A DNA stretch of 64,000 nt, from NCBI RefSeq assembly GCF_015840335.1, contig NZ_CP060395.1, positions 2,827,277 to 2,891,276 on the forward strand, given 5' to 3'. This DNA is from Synechococcus sp. CBW1108. Its GTDB lineage: Bacteria; Cyanobacteriota; Cyanobacteriia; PCC-6307; Cyanobiaceae. The notes under the pieces are model-generated. The model worked only from the letters and a program-made list of their open reading frames with translations. It did no database searches and was not told the origin of the DNA. Below, in pieces: positions 18,015 to 26,076 of this stretch. The translations under genes were made by a program, and so were the position numbers. Positions within the stretch are counted from its first letter, which is position 1. Every line of letters begins with the position of its first letter.

Positions 18015-18226
18015 GGCTGCTTGGCTTCAGGCTCCCCATCCAGGCGTTGGGCCTCCTGATCCCCTTCCCAGGCCAGGCGCCCGCGGAAAGCGCAAATTTC
18101 TCTCTGCTGCTGCAGCTTGACCAGGGTGCGCAGCCCTAACTCCACGGCTTCCCGCTTGCTTCGGGCACCGCTGGCCTGCATCGCCTGCTTCATCAGGGCG
18201 TCGTCGATGACGATGTTGGTGCGCAT
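18011..18226 (-). CDS. VapB-family antitoxin
   Basis: The 71-residue protein starts MRTNIVIDDALMKQAMQASG and has SKREAVELGLRTLVKLQQQR, the ribbon-helix-helix DNA-binding plus linker of VapB (DUF2191) antitoxins. Its TGA overlaps the GTG start of the VapC gene, the standard coupling of the module. The antitoxin gene is intact while the toxin is broken. Confidence 0.85.
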   Translation of the reverse strand: MRTNIVIDDALMKQAMQASGARSKREAVELGLRTLVKLQQQREICAFRGRLAWEGDQEAQRLDGEPEAKQP

Positions 18227-18473
18227 GCCTGCCCTAGGGGCGATGTGTAGAGATTAGGCCTGTGATACACACCTGAGCTGGTCGCAGCTGGTCAGTTCAC
18301 CGCAGAGCAGGGCCGTTGGCACCACTCCACCGCTGTCCGCGCTGGGGTTCCTGCTCTCCACGACCCTGCCGGCGGAGGCCTCAGACACTCAACGGCCAGG
18401 GATGCCGATGATCGTGATGAAACAGACCAGTGCCCCAGGCGGGAAACCGCTATGGCCTAACCCTTCACGTGCC

Positions 18474-18493
18474 GTTACAATATGCGTAACAAT
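18474..18493 (+). promoter_or_regulatory. HLR1-like direct repeat upstream of an HLIP gene
   Basis: The sequence GTTACAATATGCGTAACAAT contains two related half-sites (GTTACAAT and GTAACAAT). HLR1, the RpaB-binding element of high-light genes, is a direct repeat of (G/T)TTACA(A/T)(A/T) with a 2-nt spacer. Here the spacer is 4 nt and the second half-site is imperfect, so this is only a candidate. It lies 11 nt before the GTG start. Confidence 0.4.
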
Positions 18494-18504
18494 CTGAAAC
18501 ATCT

Positions 18505-18648
18505 GTGACTGACTCCTCTTCCCGCTTTGGCTTTGTCGCCTTCGCCGAAACCTGGAACGGCCGCCTGGCCATGCTCGGCTTTGTGATCGGCCTGGGCACC
18601 GAGCTGCTCACCGGCCAGGGCATCCTTTCCCAGATCGGGCTCGGTTGA
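18505..18648 (+). CDS. High-light-inducible protein (HLIP/Scp), 47 aa
   Basis: This single-helix chlorophyll a/b-binding-like protein starts at GTG 18505 (VTDSSSRFGFVAFAETWN). It contains the CAB motif AETWNGRLAMLGFVIGLGTE, with the Glu, Asn and Arg used for chlorophyll ligation, and ends LSQIGLG. HLIPs sit in the thylakoid and protect newly made photosystem II or chlorophyll-binding proteins. The 42 residues from RFGFV to the end are identical to the HLIP at 61173-61316, although many codons differ. It is followed by a second small membrane protein and another HLIP. Confidence 0.9.
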   Translation: MTDSSSRFGFVAFAETWNGRLAMLGFVIGLGTELLTGQGILSQIGLG

Positions 18649-18746
18649 TCGCCATTGGCAACGATTTCTACACCACCCTGACCCTGCTGCTGTTTGGTGT
18701 CTGGCTGATCAGTGCCCTGCTACTCCAGCCAAATATCGCCGACTGA
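18645..18746 (+). CDS. Small single-helix membrane protein downstream of HLIP
   Basis: The frame encodes GNDFYTTLTLLLFGVWLISA and ends LLLQPNIAD, a single hydrophobic helix with a short tail. An analogous gene follows the other HLIP (61169-61050, starting MGTDYTLAIS). By alignment with that copy, the natural start is the ATT at 18654, where ATG would be expected. An in-frame TTG at 18645 overlapping the HLIP stop (TTGA) could be used instead. The function is unknown; position suggests a role with HLIPs in the thylakoid. Confidence 0.55.
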   Translation: MIAIGNDFYTTLTLLLFGVWLISALLLQPNIAD

Positions 18747-18791
18747 CGCCATCGCGATTCCGCTTTGATTCACACGACCCAGGAGATCCCC

Positions 18792-19028
18792 ATGACCAAC
18801 ACCCCCGCCAACGAAAAAATGCTCAATAAGAGCGCCGAACAGCTGACCCTCATTGAGCAGCTCAAGCGAGCTGAACTTTGTAACGGCCGTGCCGCCATGC
18901 TTGGCATCTTGATTGGCATCGTGGTGGAAGGCCTGACCGGCTTTGGCATCGCCCACCAGATCGGCCTCGGCTCCTTGGTGGATGGCTACGCCGCCTGTCG
19001 CACCCAGTTCTTGCCCTTCTGCTTTTGA
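18792..19028 (+). CDS. High-light-inducible protein, 78 aa
   Basis: A second HLIP with a longer N terminus: MTNTPANEKMLNKSAEQLTL leads into the CAB helix RAELCNGRAAMLGILIGIVV with conserved Glu, Asn and Arg, then LTGFGIAHQIGLG. A good ribosome-binding site AGGAGA lies about 6 nt before ATG 18792, which decides the start over the upstream in-frame ATG at 18765. It is the third gene of a short + strand HLIP cluster and is followed by a terminator. Confidence 0.9.
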   Translation: MTNTPANEKMLNKSAEQLTLIEQLKRAELCNGRAAMLGILIGIVVEGLTGFGIAHQIGLGSLVDGYAACRTQFLPFCF

Positions 19029-19043
19029 GCCCCTGCGGGGCTT
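19028..19043 (+). terminator. Terminator after HLIP cluster
   Basis: The sequence AGCCCC-TGC-GGGGCT followed by TTCG forms a short 6-bp GC-rich hairpin starting at the stop codon of the HLIP gene. The T tract is weak, so efficiency is uncertain. Confidence 0.55.
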
Positions 19044-19119
19044 TCGCACCATTGCCTCGGTGCTCTAGCGGGGGCTGGGCCGGAGATGATTCAGCATCGG
19101 TTCCACTTTGCCAATCCCC

Positions 19120-19412
19120 TCAACCAAAGTGGTAGTGCTTGCGCACAGGGGTATGCGCCTCCCAAGTACAGCTCAGCCCGATGTCAAATACCACCAGATC
19201 ACTGGCCCCAAACCGCACCGGCTCTCCACCACCGGCTCTCCACCATCGGGGGTGACGGTGACATCGCCCTCCAGCACCAGGCAGATTTCCTGTTCGTCGT
19301 AGGTCCAAGTCAAGGTGCTCACCTCACAGCCCCAGATGGGCCAACTGGTCCCCCCCAGGCTCTGTAGCTGCGTTTGATCCGGGTTGGAGGTGACCGTGAT
19401 GCATCTGCCCAT
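19120..19412 (-). pseudogene. Small cupin-domain protein, frameshifted by a 14-bp duplication
   Basis: The gene starts MGRCITVTSNPDQTQLQSLG and has the cupin core IWGCEVSTLTWTYDEQEICL then VLEGDVTVTPDGGEPV, as in DUF861-type cupins. An exact 14-bp tandem duplication at 19218-19245 shifts the frame there. Beyond it, the original frame gives VRFGASDLVVFDIGLSCTW and ends HYHFG, the expected second half of the beta barrel. Removing one repeat unit would restore a protein of about 90 residues. Confidence 0.8.
19218..19245. repeat. 14-bp tandem duplication inside cupin gene
   Basis: The unit CCGGCTCTCCACCA occurs at 19218-19231 and again at 19232-19245 without any mismatch. It is the direct cause of the cupin frameshift and is typical of replication slippage. 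Confidence 0.9.
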
Positions 19413-19445
19413 GGCTGTCTGGATGAGAACCAAGAGCCTCACTAC

Positions 19446-20070
19446 TTATTCCCCCAGCGCTTCAGCCACGGCCCGCTGGAACACCTCTTCCTCAGGAGTC
19501 ACGCCGGTCCAGCGCTGGAACATCTGCATCGCCAACTGCACCAGCATCTCCACCCCATCCACCACTACGCAGGCCGGATCCACCTTGCTCCAGGTCACGG
19601 GCACAGGTTCCAGCTCAGGAACACAGCCCAGATGTGTGGCATTCATCAGCAGGGTGGTGCCCTGGGGCAGCGCCACTTCCCCCTGCCACGGTTGCCACAC
19701 CGCCGGCACCACCGGCTCCAAGCTTTACCACCCGCTGGCTTGCCAGCGGCGTCACCTTCTCAATCGCCTTCACCACTCCTTTGCCATCGTTGTTGTGTCC
19801 GATCAGACGGCCCTGCTCGATCGTGAGGTAGTTGGCAGCGCCGATCGCCGCCACGTCATCGTCAACGGCATCGTGCAGGGCCAGATCAGCCTCGCTGGCG
19901 ATGTCGTTCTTCCAGAATTGCCACGGCAGCCCGTAGTAGGCATACACCGTGTCAAACATCCGATCGATCGGGTTCTCCGCCACCGGGTGGCCGAGCATGC
20001 CGGTCATTTGCTTCTGGGGAGGAATCACAGGGCCACGGGCCAAGCCCGACAAGACAGAGAGCTTTGACAC
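19446..20070 (-). pseudogene. Shikimate dehydrogenase (AroE)-like gene, deleted and frameshifted
   Basis: The N-terminal part has QMTGMLGHPVAENPIDRMFD, the substrate-binding start of AroE-like proteins, and IGAANYLTIEQGRLIGHNND followed by GVVKAIEK, corresponding to the conserved GaVNT...GxNTD region. The Rossmann motif LGAGGAGG is present, but a large part of the NADP domain after it is gone and the frame changes. The C-terminal segment, TTLLMNATHLGCVPELEPVP and ELLVQLAMQMFQRWTG-like sequence, lies in the other frame down to 19446. The divergent catalytic region suggests a quinate/shikimate DH-like paralogue and not the housekeeping AroE. Confidence 0.75.
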
Positions 20071-20150
20071 CCTAGTCCAGATATAAATACGTGATTCTTG
20101 ATGATTGGCGGCAACATTGGTGTTGGCGGGGTGCTTGACCTCCTGCTTAG

Positions 20151-21909
20151 GGACTCCTGAAAAACCCAGATCGACTGCAGCGCAGCTTGTTTCAGCGATT
20201 AAAACCCGATAAACTGGCCTTGATCAGGGCAATCGACGATTGCTACAACTGCTGAGCACCGCAGATGTACCGGAAACTCCATAACGGCCAGCTCTCAATC
20301 GAGGATTTTCATGTGCCTTTTGGTGGCACGTTGGATGCGGACAACCGCTGGGTGATCTTCTCCTCCTTAATGCCATGGGAGGAGTTGGAAGAAACATATG
20401 CCCCTCAGTTCAATCCCACCACTGGCGCCCCAGCAAAGCCTGTACGCCTGGCGTTTGGTGCATTGTTCATCAAGCAGAGGCTTGGCCTGAGCGACGAGGA
20501 GACGGTTGAGCAGATCCGAGAAAACGCTTACATGCAGTTTTTCCTTGGATTTGGTGGCTATTCCAGTAAGACACCATTTGACCCATCAATGATGGTTCAT
20601 TTTCGTAAGCGCTTCTCAGAGCAAGAGCTCAATCGGATTAATGAACTCATTGCCGAACGGGGAAAAGCCATGGTGATGGAGGCTGTGGCCTCATTCCCAG
20701 ATAACGACGAATCTGATGATCCAGATGCTGGTACAGATAAACAGATTTCACTTGACGACCTCGTGAAGCCTGCAGATTGGCCACAGGACAAGAACTGGGG
20801 AACGCTCAGCATCGATGCTTCTTGCACGCCAGCCGACATCACCTATCCGACTGACTTGAAGTTGCTCAACGAGGCGAGGGAGTCAACCGAGCGGATCATT
20901 GATGATCTGTGCAGCCAGCGCTCAACACTTCGCAAACACAAGCCCAGATATGATCGTGGTAGAGCACGTGCTGCTTTCCTCAAAGTCGCCAAACAGAAGA
21001 AGCCACGCCGTCGGAAGATAAATGCCGCAATACGCCGCCAGCTCGACTATCTGCAGCGAAGTCTTGATGCCATTGACGCCCTGATCGCTTCTGGGGCAAG
21101 ACTTTCTGGCTTGAAGCCCCATTGGTGGCGCAAGCTTCTCGTGATCAGCGAGCTGCAGCGACAACAGACGATCCTGCTGGTCGCCAAGACGCGCAGCATC
21201 CCCGACCGCATCGTCAACCTGGTTCAGCGACAGGTTCGCCCCATTGTTCGCGGCAAGGCAAGAGCGGCTGTTGAGTTTGGAGCCAAGATCAGTGTCTCAG
21301 TGCGGAATGGATTTGCCTTCCTGCACAGGATCAGTTGGGATCCGTACAATGAGTCTGAAGACCTGATCCCACAGGCTAAGAAATATAAACAAGAGCACGG
21401 CTGCTACCCCGAGCGTATCTGCGCCGATCGCATCTACATCAACACCAAGAATCGAAACTTCTGCACAAGGAATAACATACGTCTCTCCGGCAAGCTATTG
21501 GGAAGGCCGCCAAAGGATCCCGCGGTCACCGCTGCGCACAAGCAGCAGCTCAGCGCTGATCAGCGAAGGCGCAACGAGGTTGAGGGAGTCTTTGGGTCAG
21601 GGAAGCGGAAGTATTCACTTCGGCTGATCATGGCTCGTCTGCCCAAGGGTGCAGAGACCTCGATCTCTATGGCGTTCCTGGTGATGTGCGCTGAGAAGAT
21701 CCTGAGGCTCCTCCGCCTCTTTTTTGTCGCTATCTCTGCCTGGTTTTGTGCATGGGAGTGTCCTGGCTGGCTCTGGGAGGCACTCAGGAACATCTGCTGC
21801 CTTGAGACAGCCGAATCGCGAGCCGGTGCATATCCAAGTTTTCGAGCTGCCTACCTCCCTTGCCTTGGGCCGGAGTCGAGCTGACGGGCGATTTGTTTTT
21901 CAGGGGTCC
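20151..21909 (+). mobile_element. IS5/IS1182-like insertion sequence, 1,759 bp
   Basis: Inverted ends GGACTCCTGAAAAAC and, read inward from the right, GGACCCCTGAAAAAC are flanked by an 8-bp direct repeat CTGCTTAG at 20143-20150 and 21910-21917. The element has a single long transposase gene on the + strand and seems structurally complete. Confidence 0.85.
20265..21884 (+). CDS. IS5/IS1182-like transposase, 539 aa
   Basis: The protein begins MYRKLHNGQLSIEDFHVPFG and contains the DUF772-type helical domain (LAFGALFIKQRLGLSDEETV and SMMVHFRKRF). The first catalytic Asp sits in WGTLSIDASCTPADITYPTD, the next in the CYPERICADRIYINTKN strand, and the Glu in RRNEVEGVFGSGKRKY. The central region contains a basic coiled insertion. 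The frame is intact, so the element could still be active. The last about 60 residues are hydrophobic and then irregular, so the natural C terminus may be shorter. Confidence 0.85.
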   Translation: MYRKLHNGQLSIEDFHVPFGGTLDADNRWVIFSSLMPWEELEETYAPQFNPTTGAPAKPVRLAFGALFIKQRLGLSDEETVEQIRENAYMQFFLGFGGYSSKTPFDPSMMVHFRKRFSEQELNRINELIAERGKAMVMEAVASFPDNDESDDPDAGTDKQISLDDLVKPADWPQDKNWGTLSIDASCTPADITYPTDLKLLNEARESTERIIDDLCSQRSTLRKHKPRYDRGRARAAFLKVAKQKKPRRRKINAAIRRQLDYLQRSLDAIDALIASGARLSGLKPHWWRKLLVISELQRQQTILLVAKTRSIPDRIVNLVQRQVRPIVRGKARAAVEFGAKISVSVRNGFAFLHRISWDPYNESEDLIPQAKKYKQEHGCYPERICADRIYINTKNRNFCTRNNIRLSGKLLGRPPKDPAVTAAHKQQLSADQRRRNEVEGVFGSGKRKYSLRLIMARLPKGAETSISMAFLVMCAEKILRLLRLFFVAISAWFCAWECPGWLWEALRNICCLETAESRAGAYPSFRAAYLPCLGPESS

Positions 21910-21917
21910 CTGCTTAG

Positions 21918-22364
21918 AGCAACAAACCACAGGCGAATTCACCGAAATGGTTGCAGCGGATGATGGGTAAGAGTGGCTGAGTCAGAAATACTTCCTGATT
22001 TGAACTCCATGTTTCTGCCGGTTCGTGCTGCTCGCTGTCGCCTTTGGGCTGGGCAACACCGCGCTGCTAGCTCTTCAGATAGCCTGCTCCCGCGAGATGG
22101 TGAAAGCGATGGTGGCCAAGTGGTTCGCCCTGGCACGTCTGCAGAACGACGCCTCGACCACCACCTACTGGCTGCCTACCCCCCAGGTCACCCCCTCGTT
22201 CGATGGAGAGTTGCCAACACCTGGCCCAGCATCGGCTGGAGAGCATCCCCGGAGCGGCCCATCACGCGCTGCTGGAGAGGCCCGAGGCTTACGGAGCCTG
22301 CCTGGAGCGCGTCCTGCAGGAGCACGAAAGCGCTAGAGGTCCAATGGCCGGCATGGAGTAGTGG
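21918..22364 (+). pseudogene. Unresolved gene remnants after the IS
   Basis: No complete gene is visible in these 450 bp. One frame (from about 22025) reads FVLLAVAFGLGNTALLALQI then KWFALARLQNDASTTTYWLP, a hydrophobic helix and a possible start of a membrane protein. Another frame near 22220-22335 reads HRLESIPGAAHHALLERPEA and ends in LERVLQEHESAR, which resembles the C-terminal end of an alpha/beta hydrolase with its catalytic His region. These look like remnants joined by deletions. Confidence 0.35.
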
Positions 22365-22802
22365 TCAGGGCTTGATCAGGCGGGAAATACCGAGCACGCC
22401 CAGCACTTGACCGTTCTTGCCAATCCAGGGTGTTTTCAACGTCTCAACGTAAACCTTCTTCCCATTGGGATAGACCAACCATTCTTTGTTTCGGGTGGGT
22501 TTACCACCGGCGAGCATGGCTTTGTCAAAGGCCTGAAAAGATTTGGCCATCTCTACTGGGAAGAGATCCAAGTCGGATTTGCCAATTAATTGGTCGAGCG
22601 GCTTGCCCAGTAGGGCGGCCCATGCGGTGTTACCACCGCGGTATATGCCTTGCGTATCTTTGTAGAAGATGATGTCCGGCATGGAATTGAGAGCCGTGGT
22701 GACGGTGTCGACCTGACTCATGGGCTGAGCGGTGGCGGGCAACATCGAGTTGCTGGTAGCCAGGGCTATTGCAACGGCGGTCGCAAGGAGGACGTGTTTC
22801 AT
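22365..22802 (-). CDS. Secreted single PAS-domain protein
   Basis: The protein has a clear Sec signal peptide (MKHVLLATAVAIALATSNSM, cleavage near ATA-QPM) followed by one PAS domain: ALNSMPDIIFYKDTQGIYRG, AWAALLGKPLDQLIGKSDLD and VETLKTPWIGKNGQVLGVLG. No kinase, GGDEF or other output domain follows; the stop comes directly after the PAS fold. The start at 22802 gives a conventional signal peptide, 9 nt inside an earlier ATG. A free periplasmic PAS domain may bind a small ligand or partner a membrane sensor encoded elsewhere. That role is inference. Confidence 0.8.
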   Translation of the reverse strand: MKHVLLATAVAIALATSNSMLPATAQPMSQVDTVTTALNSMPDIIFYKDTQGIYRGGNTAWAALLGKPLDQLIGKSDLDLFPVEMAKSFQAFDKAMLAGGKPTRNKEWLVYPNGKKVYVETLKTPWIGKNGQVLGVLGISRLIKP

Positions 22803-22954
22803 GCTGATCATCTTGGCAGCGCTCTGGGTTTCTGCAGATGATCGGGAGTCCGCTTAGACCGCCGGAAGGCCGGCCATTAATACCCCACGGCTTGGGGAGC
22901 CTGGATGCCCCGGGGTATTCGGGACCTGGGGCTTTCGTTGTATGCAGGCCAGAT

Positions 22955-23738
22955 CTAAGCAGAAACCAGGGCAAGCACCCTGAGCGGGCTGCCGGAGCCG
23001 CGTTCCAGCTTCAGAGGCGGACAGATGATGACGGCGCCCCGGGTGGGTAGTAGGTCCAGGTTCGTCAGGCACTGAAGTCCGTAACGTCCGGCTCCGTGCA
23101 GATAGTGGTGGGCTGGATAAGGCGGGTTCATCGAGTGTGCCTGTCCTGCGTCGGTGCCAATGGTCTCAGTGCCGAAGCCCCGAATACCCCGATCTTCAAC
23201 GAGGAACCTCACTGCCTCCGGTGTCGGTCCCGGGGTGTGCTGGCAAGTCTCATCCATATTTTTGAAGCGGTCCGATCGTGAATGCTTCGACCAGTCGGTC
23301 CGCATCAGCACCCAGGAACCCTTGTCGATACTGCCATTGGTGGCCTCCCAGCGTTCGATGGAGGGGATGTCGAGAAGGAAGTCTGGGTTTGCCGCAGAAT
23401 CCGCAGAGCAATCGATGACGAGGGCCGGCCCCACCAATTCCTGAACAAGCAAAGTATCAACCGAGTTGTTGACTAGGTCTTTGCCAGTCACCCAGTGGAT
23501 CGGAGCATCGAAATGGGTACCGGTATGTTCGTTCAGGAGAAATTGTTCCAGTACCAAAGAGGGCCGCGCTCGTCGTATTCGGACACCTTCTCGATGCGCA
23601 ACGGCTCGCATTGCCCGAACTGCTGAGGCAGGTCGAGGGTTTGAAACTCTGGGGAGAGGGCTGGGTGAGGTCGATCACCTTGATTTGCTCGGAAGCGAGC
23701 TCTTCGACAAGCTTACCTAGCAAATCCTGCGCATTCAT
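22955..23738 (-). pseudogene. Cyclase-family (kynurenine formamidase-like) gene with two frameshifts
   Basis: The gene starts MNAQDLLGKLVEELASEQIK and has DLTQ, then in a second frame LSPEFQTLDLPQQFGQ and YDERGPLWYWNNFS, then in a third frame LNEHTGTHFDAPIHWVTGKD. HTGTHFDAP is the metal-binding signature of the cyclase/formamidase family. The remaining catalytic domain (DFLLDIPSIERWEATNGSID, GFGTETIGTDAG) is intact to 22955. Both frame changes are consistent with loss of one base in a C run (near 23662 and 23545). Either recent decay or base-calling errors would explain this. Confidence 0.8.
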
Positions 23739-23940
23739 GGGTGAAAACACTCTTCTGTCTGAGATGTGTGCTTAAGCAGAATTGACTCTAAGTCAGGCGC
23801 AGGCCCCCCTGGCAGAGGAACAAGTATACGGGCCGCTAAGATGGGGGATACCTACGCCTGACCTACCAGTCAGTGCTCGCCAAAGCGATTGCAGGCGCGA
23901 TGGGAATTTGATCTCTTCCTGAATTCATCAGTAACCAAAA

Positions 23941-24213
23941 ATGGCAGTTCCAAATGTTCCGGGCATTCATCACCAGGTATTGTTTGGCGCAGCGGTCATG
24001 GTTGCCGCCTTGCCGTTGCTTAATCCCGCCGCACAAGCAGGCAGCATCACCGCATCCTCGATCTGGGACAAGAACAACGCCATTGCAAGAGCCCAAGAGC
24101 AGATGCCTGCAGGTGCGGTCGTTTCCGCTAAACGTTGCCAGGAAATTGAGGTAAGGGGATACACCCGCTACTTATGCACTCTCGAGTTTACTCAAAGGCC
24201 ACTCCAAGATTAA
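23941..24213 (+). CDS. Small secreted protein of unknown function
   Basis: The 90-residue product starts MAVPNVPGIHHQVLFGAAVM and has a hydrophobic core (VMVAALPLLNPAAQAG) ending in an AQA-G signal-peptidase-like site. The mature part of about 55 residues has two cysteines (AKRCQEIEVRGYTRYLCTLE) that could form a disulfide. I do not recognise the family. Confidence 0.6.
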   Translation: MAVPNVPGIHHQVLFGAAVMVAALPLLNPAAQAGSITASSIWDKNNAIARAQEQMPAGAVVSAKRCQEIEVRGYTRYLCTLEFTQRPLQD

Positions 24214-24332
24214 GACCACCACCCATCCCAAATTTCATTCAGCTCTGTGTTGAGGGTGTCGGCGGTTGCAGTCGGCGAGCTCCATCACTCATTGAGTAAC
24301 TTGCAAAAGATGAGCCGACCTCCGTAGCTGCC

Positions 24333-26040
24333 ATGCCAGACGAGACCATGCCCGGCGGAAGGCCATCCCATGTAGTCGTCATCGGAGCTGGCTGGGCTGG
24401 TTGGGGCGCAGCCAAGGCACTCTGTGAAGCCGGTATTCGTGTCACCTTGATTGATGGGATGCCCGATCCAACAGGCAGTCAACCAATCACAACCAAAAGC
24501 GGCAAACCTTTCGAGGCAGGTACCAGAGGTTTTTGGAAAGACTATCCCAACATCAATGCCCTAACCGATGAACTCGGCGCTGGCGATATCTTCACTGACT
24601 TCACAACCAGTGCCTTCTGGTCGCCCGATGGGTTAGAAGCAACAGCGCCTGTCTTTGGAGAGACACCCCAATGGCCAAGTCCCCTTGGCCAGATGGTGGC
24701 GACATTCACCAACTTCACCCGACTACCCATTCAAGACCGGCTCAGTATTGCAGGGCTTCTGTATGCAATGCTTGACCTCTATCGCAGCGACAAGATTTTC
24801 CAGCAATACGACGATCTCGACGCGCAATCACTCTTTGTCAAGCTCGGCATCAGCGATCGGCTCATCAATGAGTTCTTGCATCCCACCGTACTGGTTGGCT
24901 TGTTCAAGCCGCCCGAAGAGCTTTCGGCCGCGGTCACCATGGAGCTCCTTTATTACTACGCTCTGGCCCACCAAGACTCATTTGATGTCCGCTGGATCAA
25001 GTCGAAAAGCATTGCCGAACATCTATTTGCGCCCCTGAGTCGAAGGCTAATCTCCCGCCATCATTTGCAGGTCATGGGGGGAACGTTGGTGAGACGGGTG
25101 AAGGTATCGCCCGACTCGCTGCGCGTCAGCTCGGTTGAGCTTATGAACGTAGAGACCAAATCAGTTCAGGTGATTGAGGATGTGGATGCTGTGGTTATGG
25201 CCGTTGGTGCAAAAGGGCTCAAGTCTCTGATGGCTCAATCTCCAGAACTCAGCAAGGCAGCACCAGAGCTTGTTGGCGCTGCATCGCTTGGTTCCATCGA
25301 TGTCGTGTCAGCACGTCTATGGCTAGATCGTTATGTTCCAATCGCTTACCCAGCCAACGTGTTCTCCCGCTTCGAATCCCTGAAGGGCTCTGGGGGCACT
25401 TTTTTCATGCTGGATCAGCTGCACAAGGATGCTCAACAGGCTCTCTGGGGTAATGAGCAGCCCCAGGGCTCGGTGGTCGCCAGCGACTTTTACAACGCAT
25501 CGGCTATCGCAGCGATGAGCGATCAAGAGATCATCGATCGGCTCACGCGCGACCTGCTTCCTGCTTCCCATCGCCCATCCAGAATTCAGCAATGCCAGGG
25601 TTGTTGATTCCGAAGTACGGCGCTATCCAGGCTCGGTGTCGCTCTTTTCTCCGGGCAGTTTCAGAAAACGGCCACCCTTGGAAACCTCAGTGGAGTCGAT
25701 CGTCTGCGCTGGCGACTGGGTGCGGATGGGCGACCGAGAACATGGAGCCAAGGGTCTGTGCCAGGAACGAGCCTATGTGTGCGGGCTGGAGGCAGGGAAC
25801 TCCCTGATCAGACGCAAGATTGTCAACGGTGCTTATCACTCCCATCCTGTTCTGCCTATTCGCTCAGACGAGCCACAAGTCGTTCTAGGCCGTGCTCTCA
25901 ACAAGCTCGTAATGGATCCAATCGAAGCCCTTGGTCTGAAACTGCCCTGGTTCAACATCGCCGCATCGGCAAGGCAGTTTTCCATAGCATCACCCTATGG
26001 CGATCCTCAGCGACGGAACCCTGCTGGCCCCCCTAACTAA
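24333..26040 (+). pseudogene. FAD-dependent amine-oxidase/phytoene-desaturase-like gene, frameshifted
   Basis: The N-terminal Rossmann motif VVVIGAGWAGWGAAKALCEA binds FAD, and the continuation (GTRGFWKDYPNINALTDELG, LFKPPEELSAAVTMELLYYY) resembles cyanobacterial phytoene/zeta-carotene-desaturase-like oxidoreductases. The frame breaks near 25575. In the next frame SNARVVDSEVRRYPGSVSLF and the C-terminal FAD motif ICAGDWV-like SIVCAGDWVRMGDREHG continue, so the whole gene once encoded about 560 residues. The base composition is lower in GC than the CRTISO-like gene that follows, which may signal a different origin. Confidence 0.8.
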
Positions 26041-26076
26041 GGCCGCTTACCGCCTCTGCCCTGGCCTGGAGCAGCT

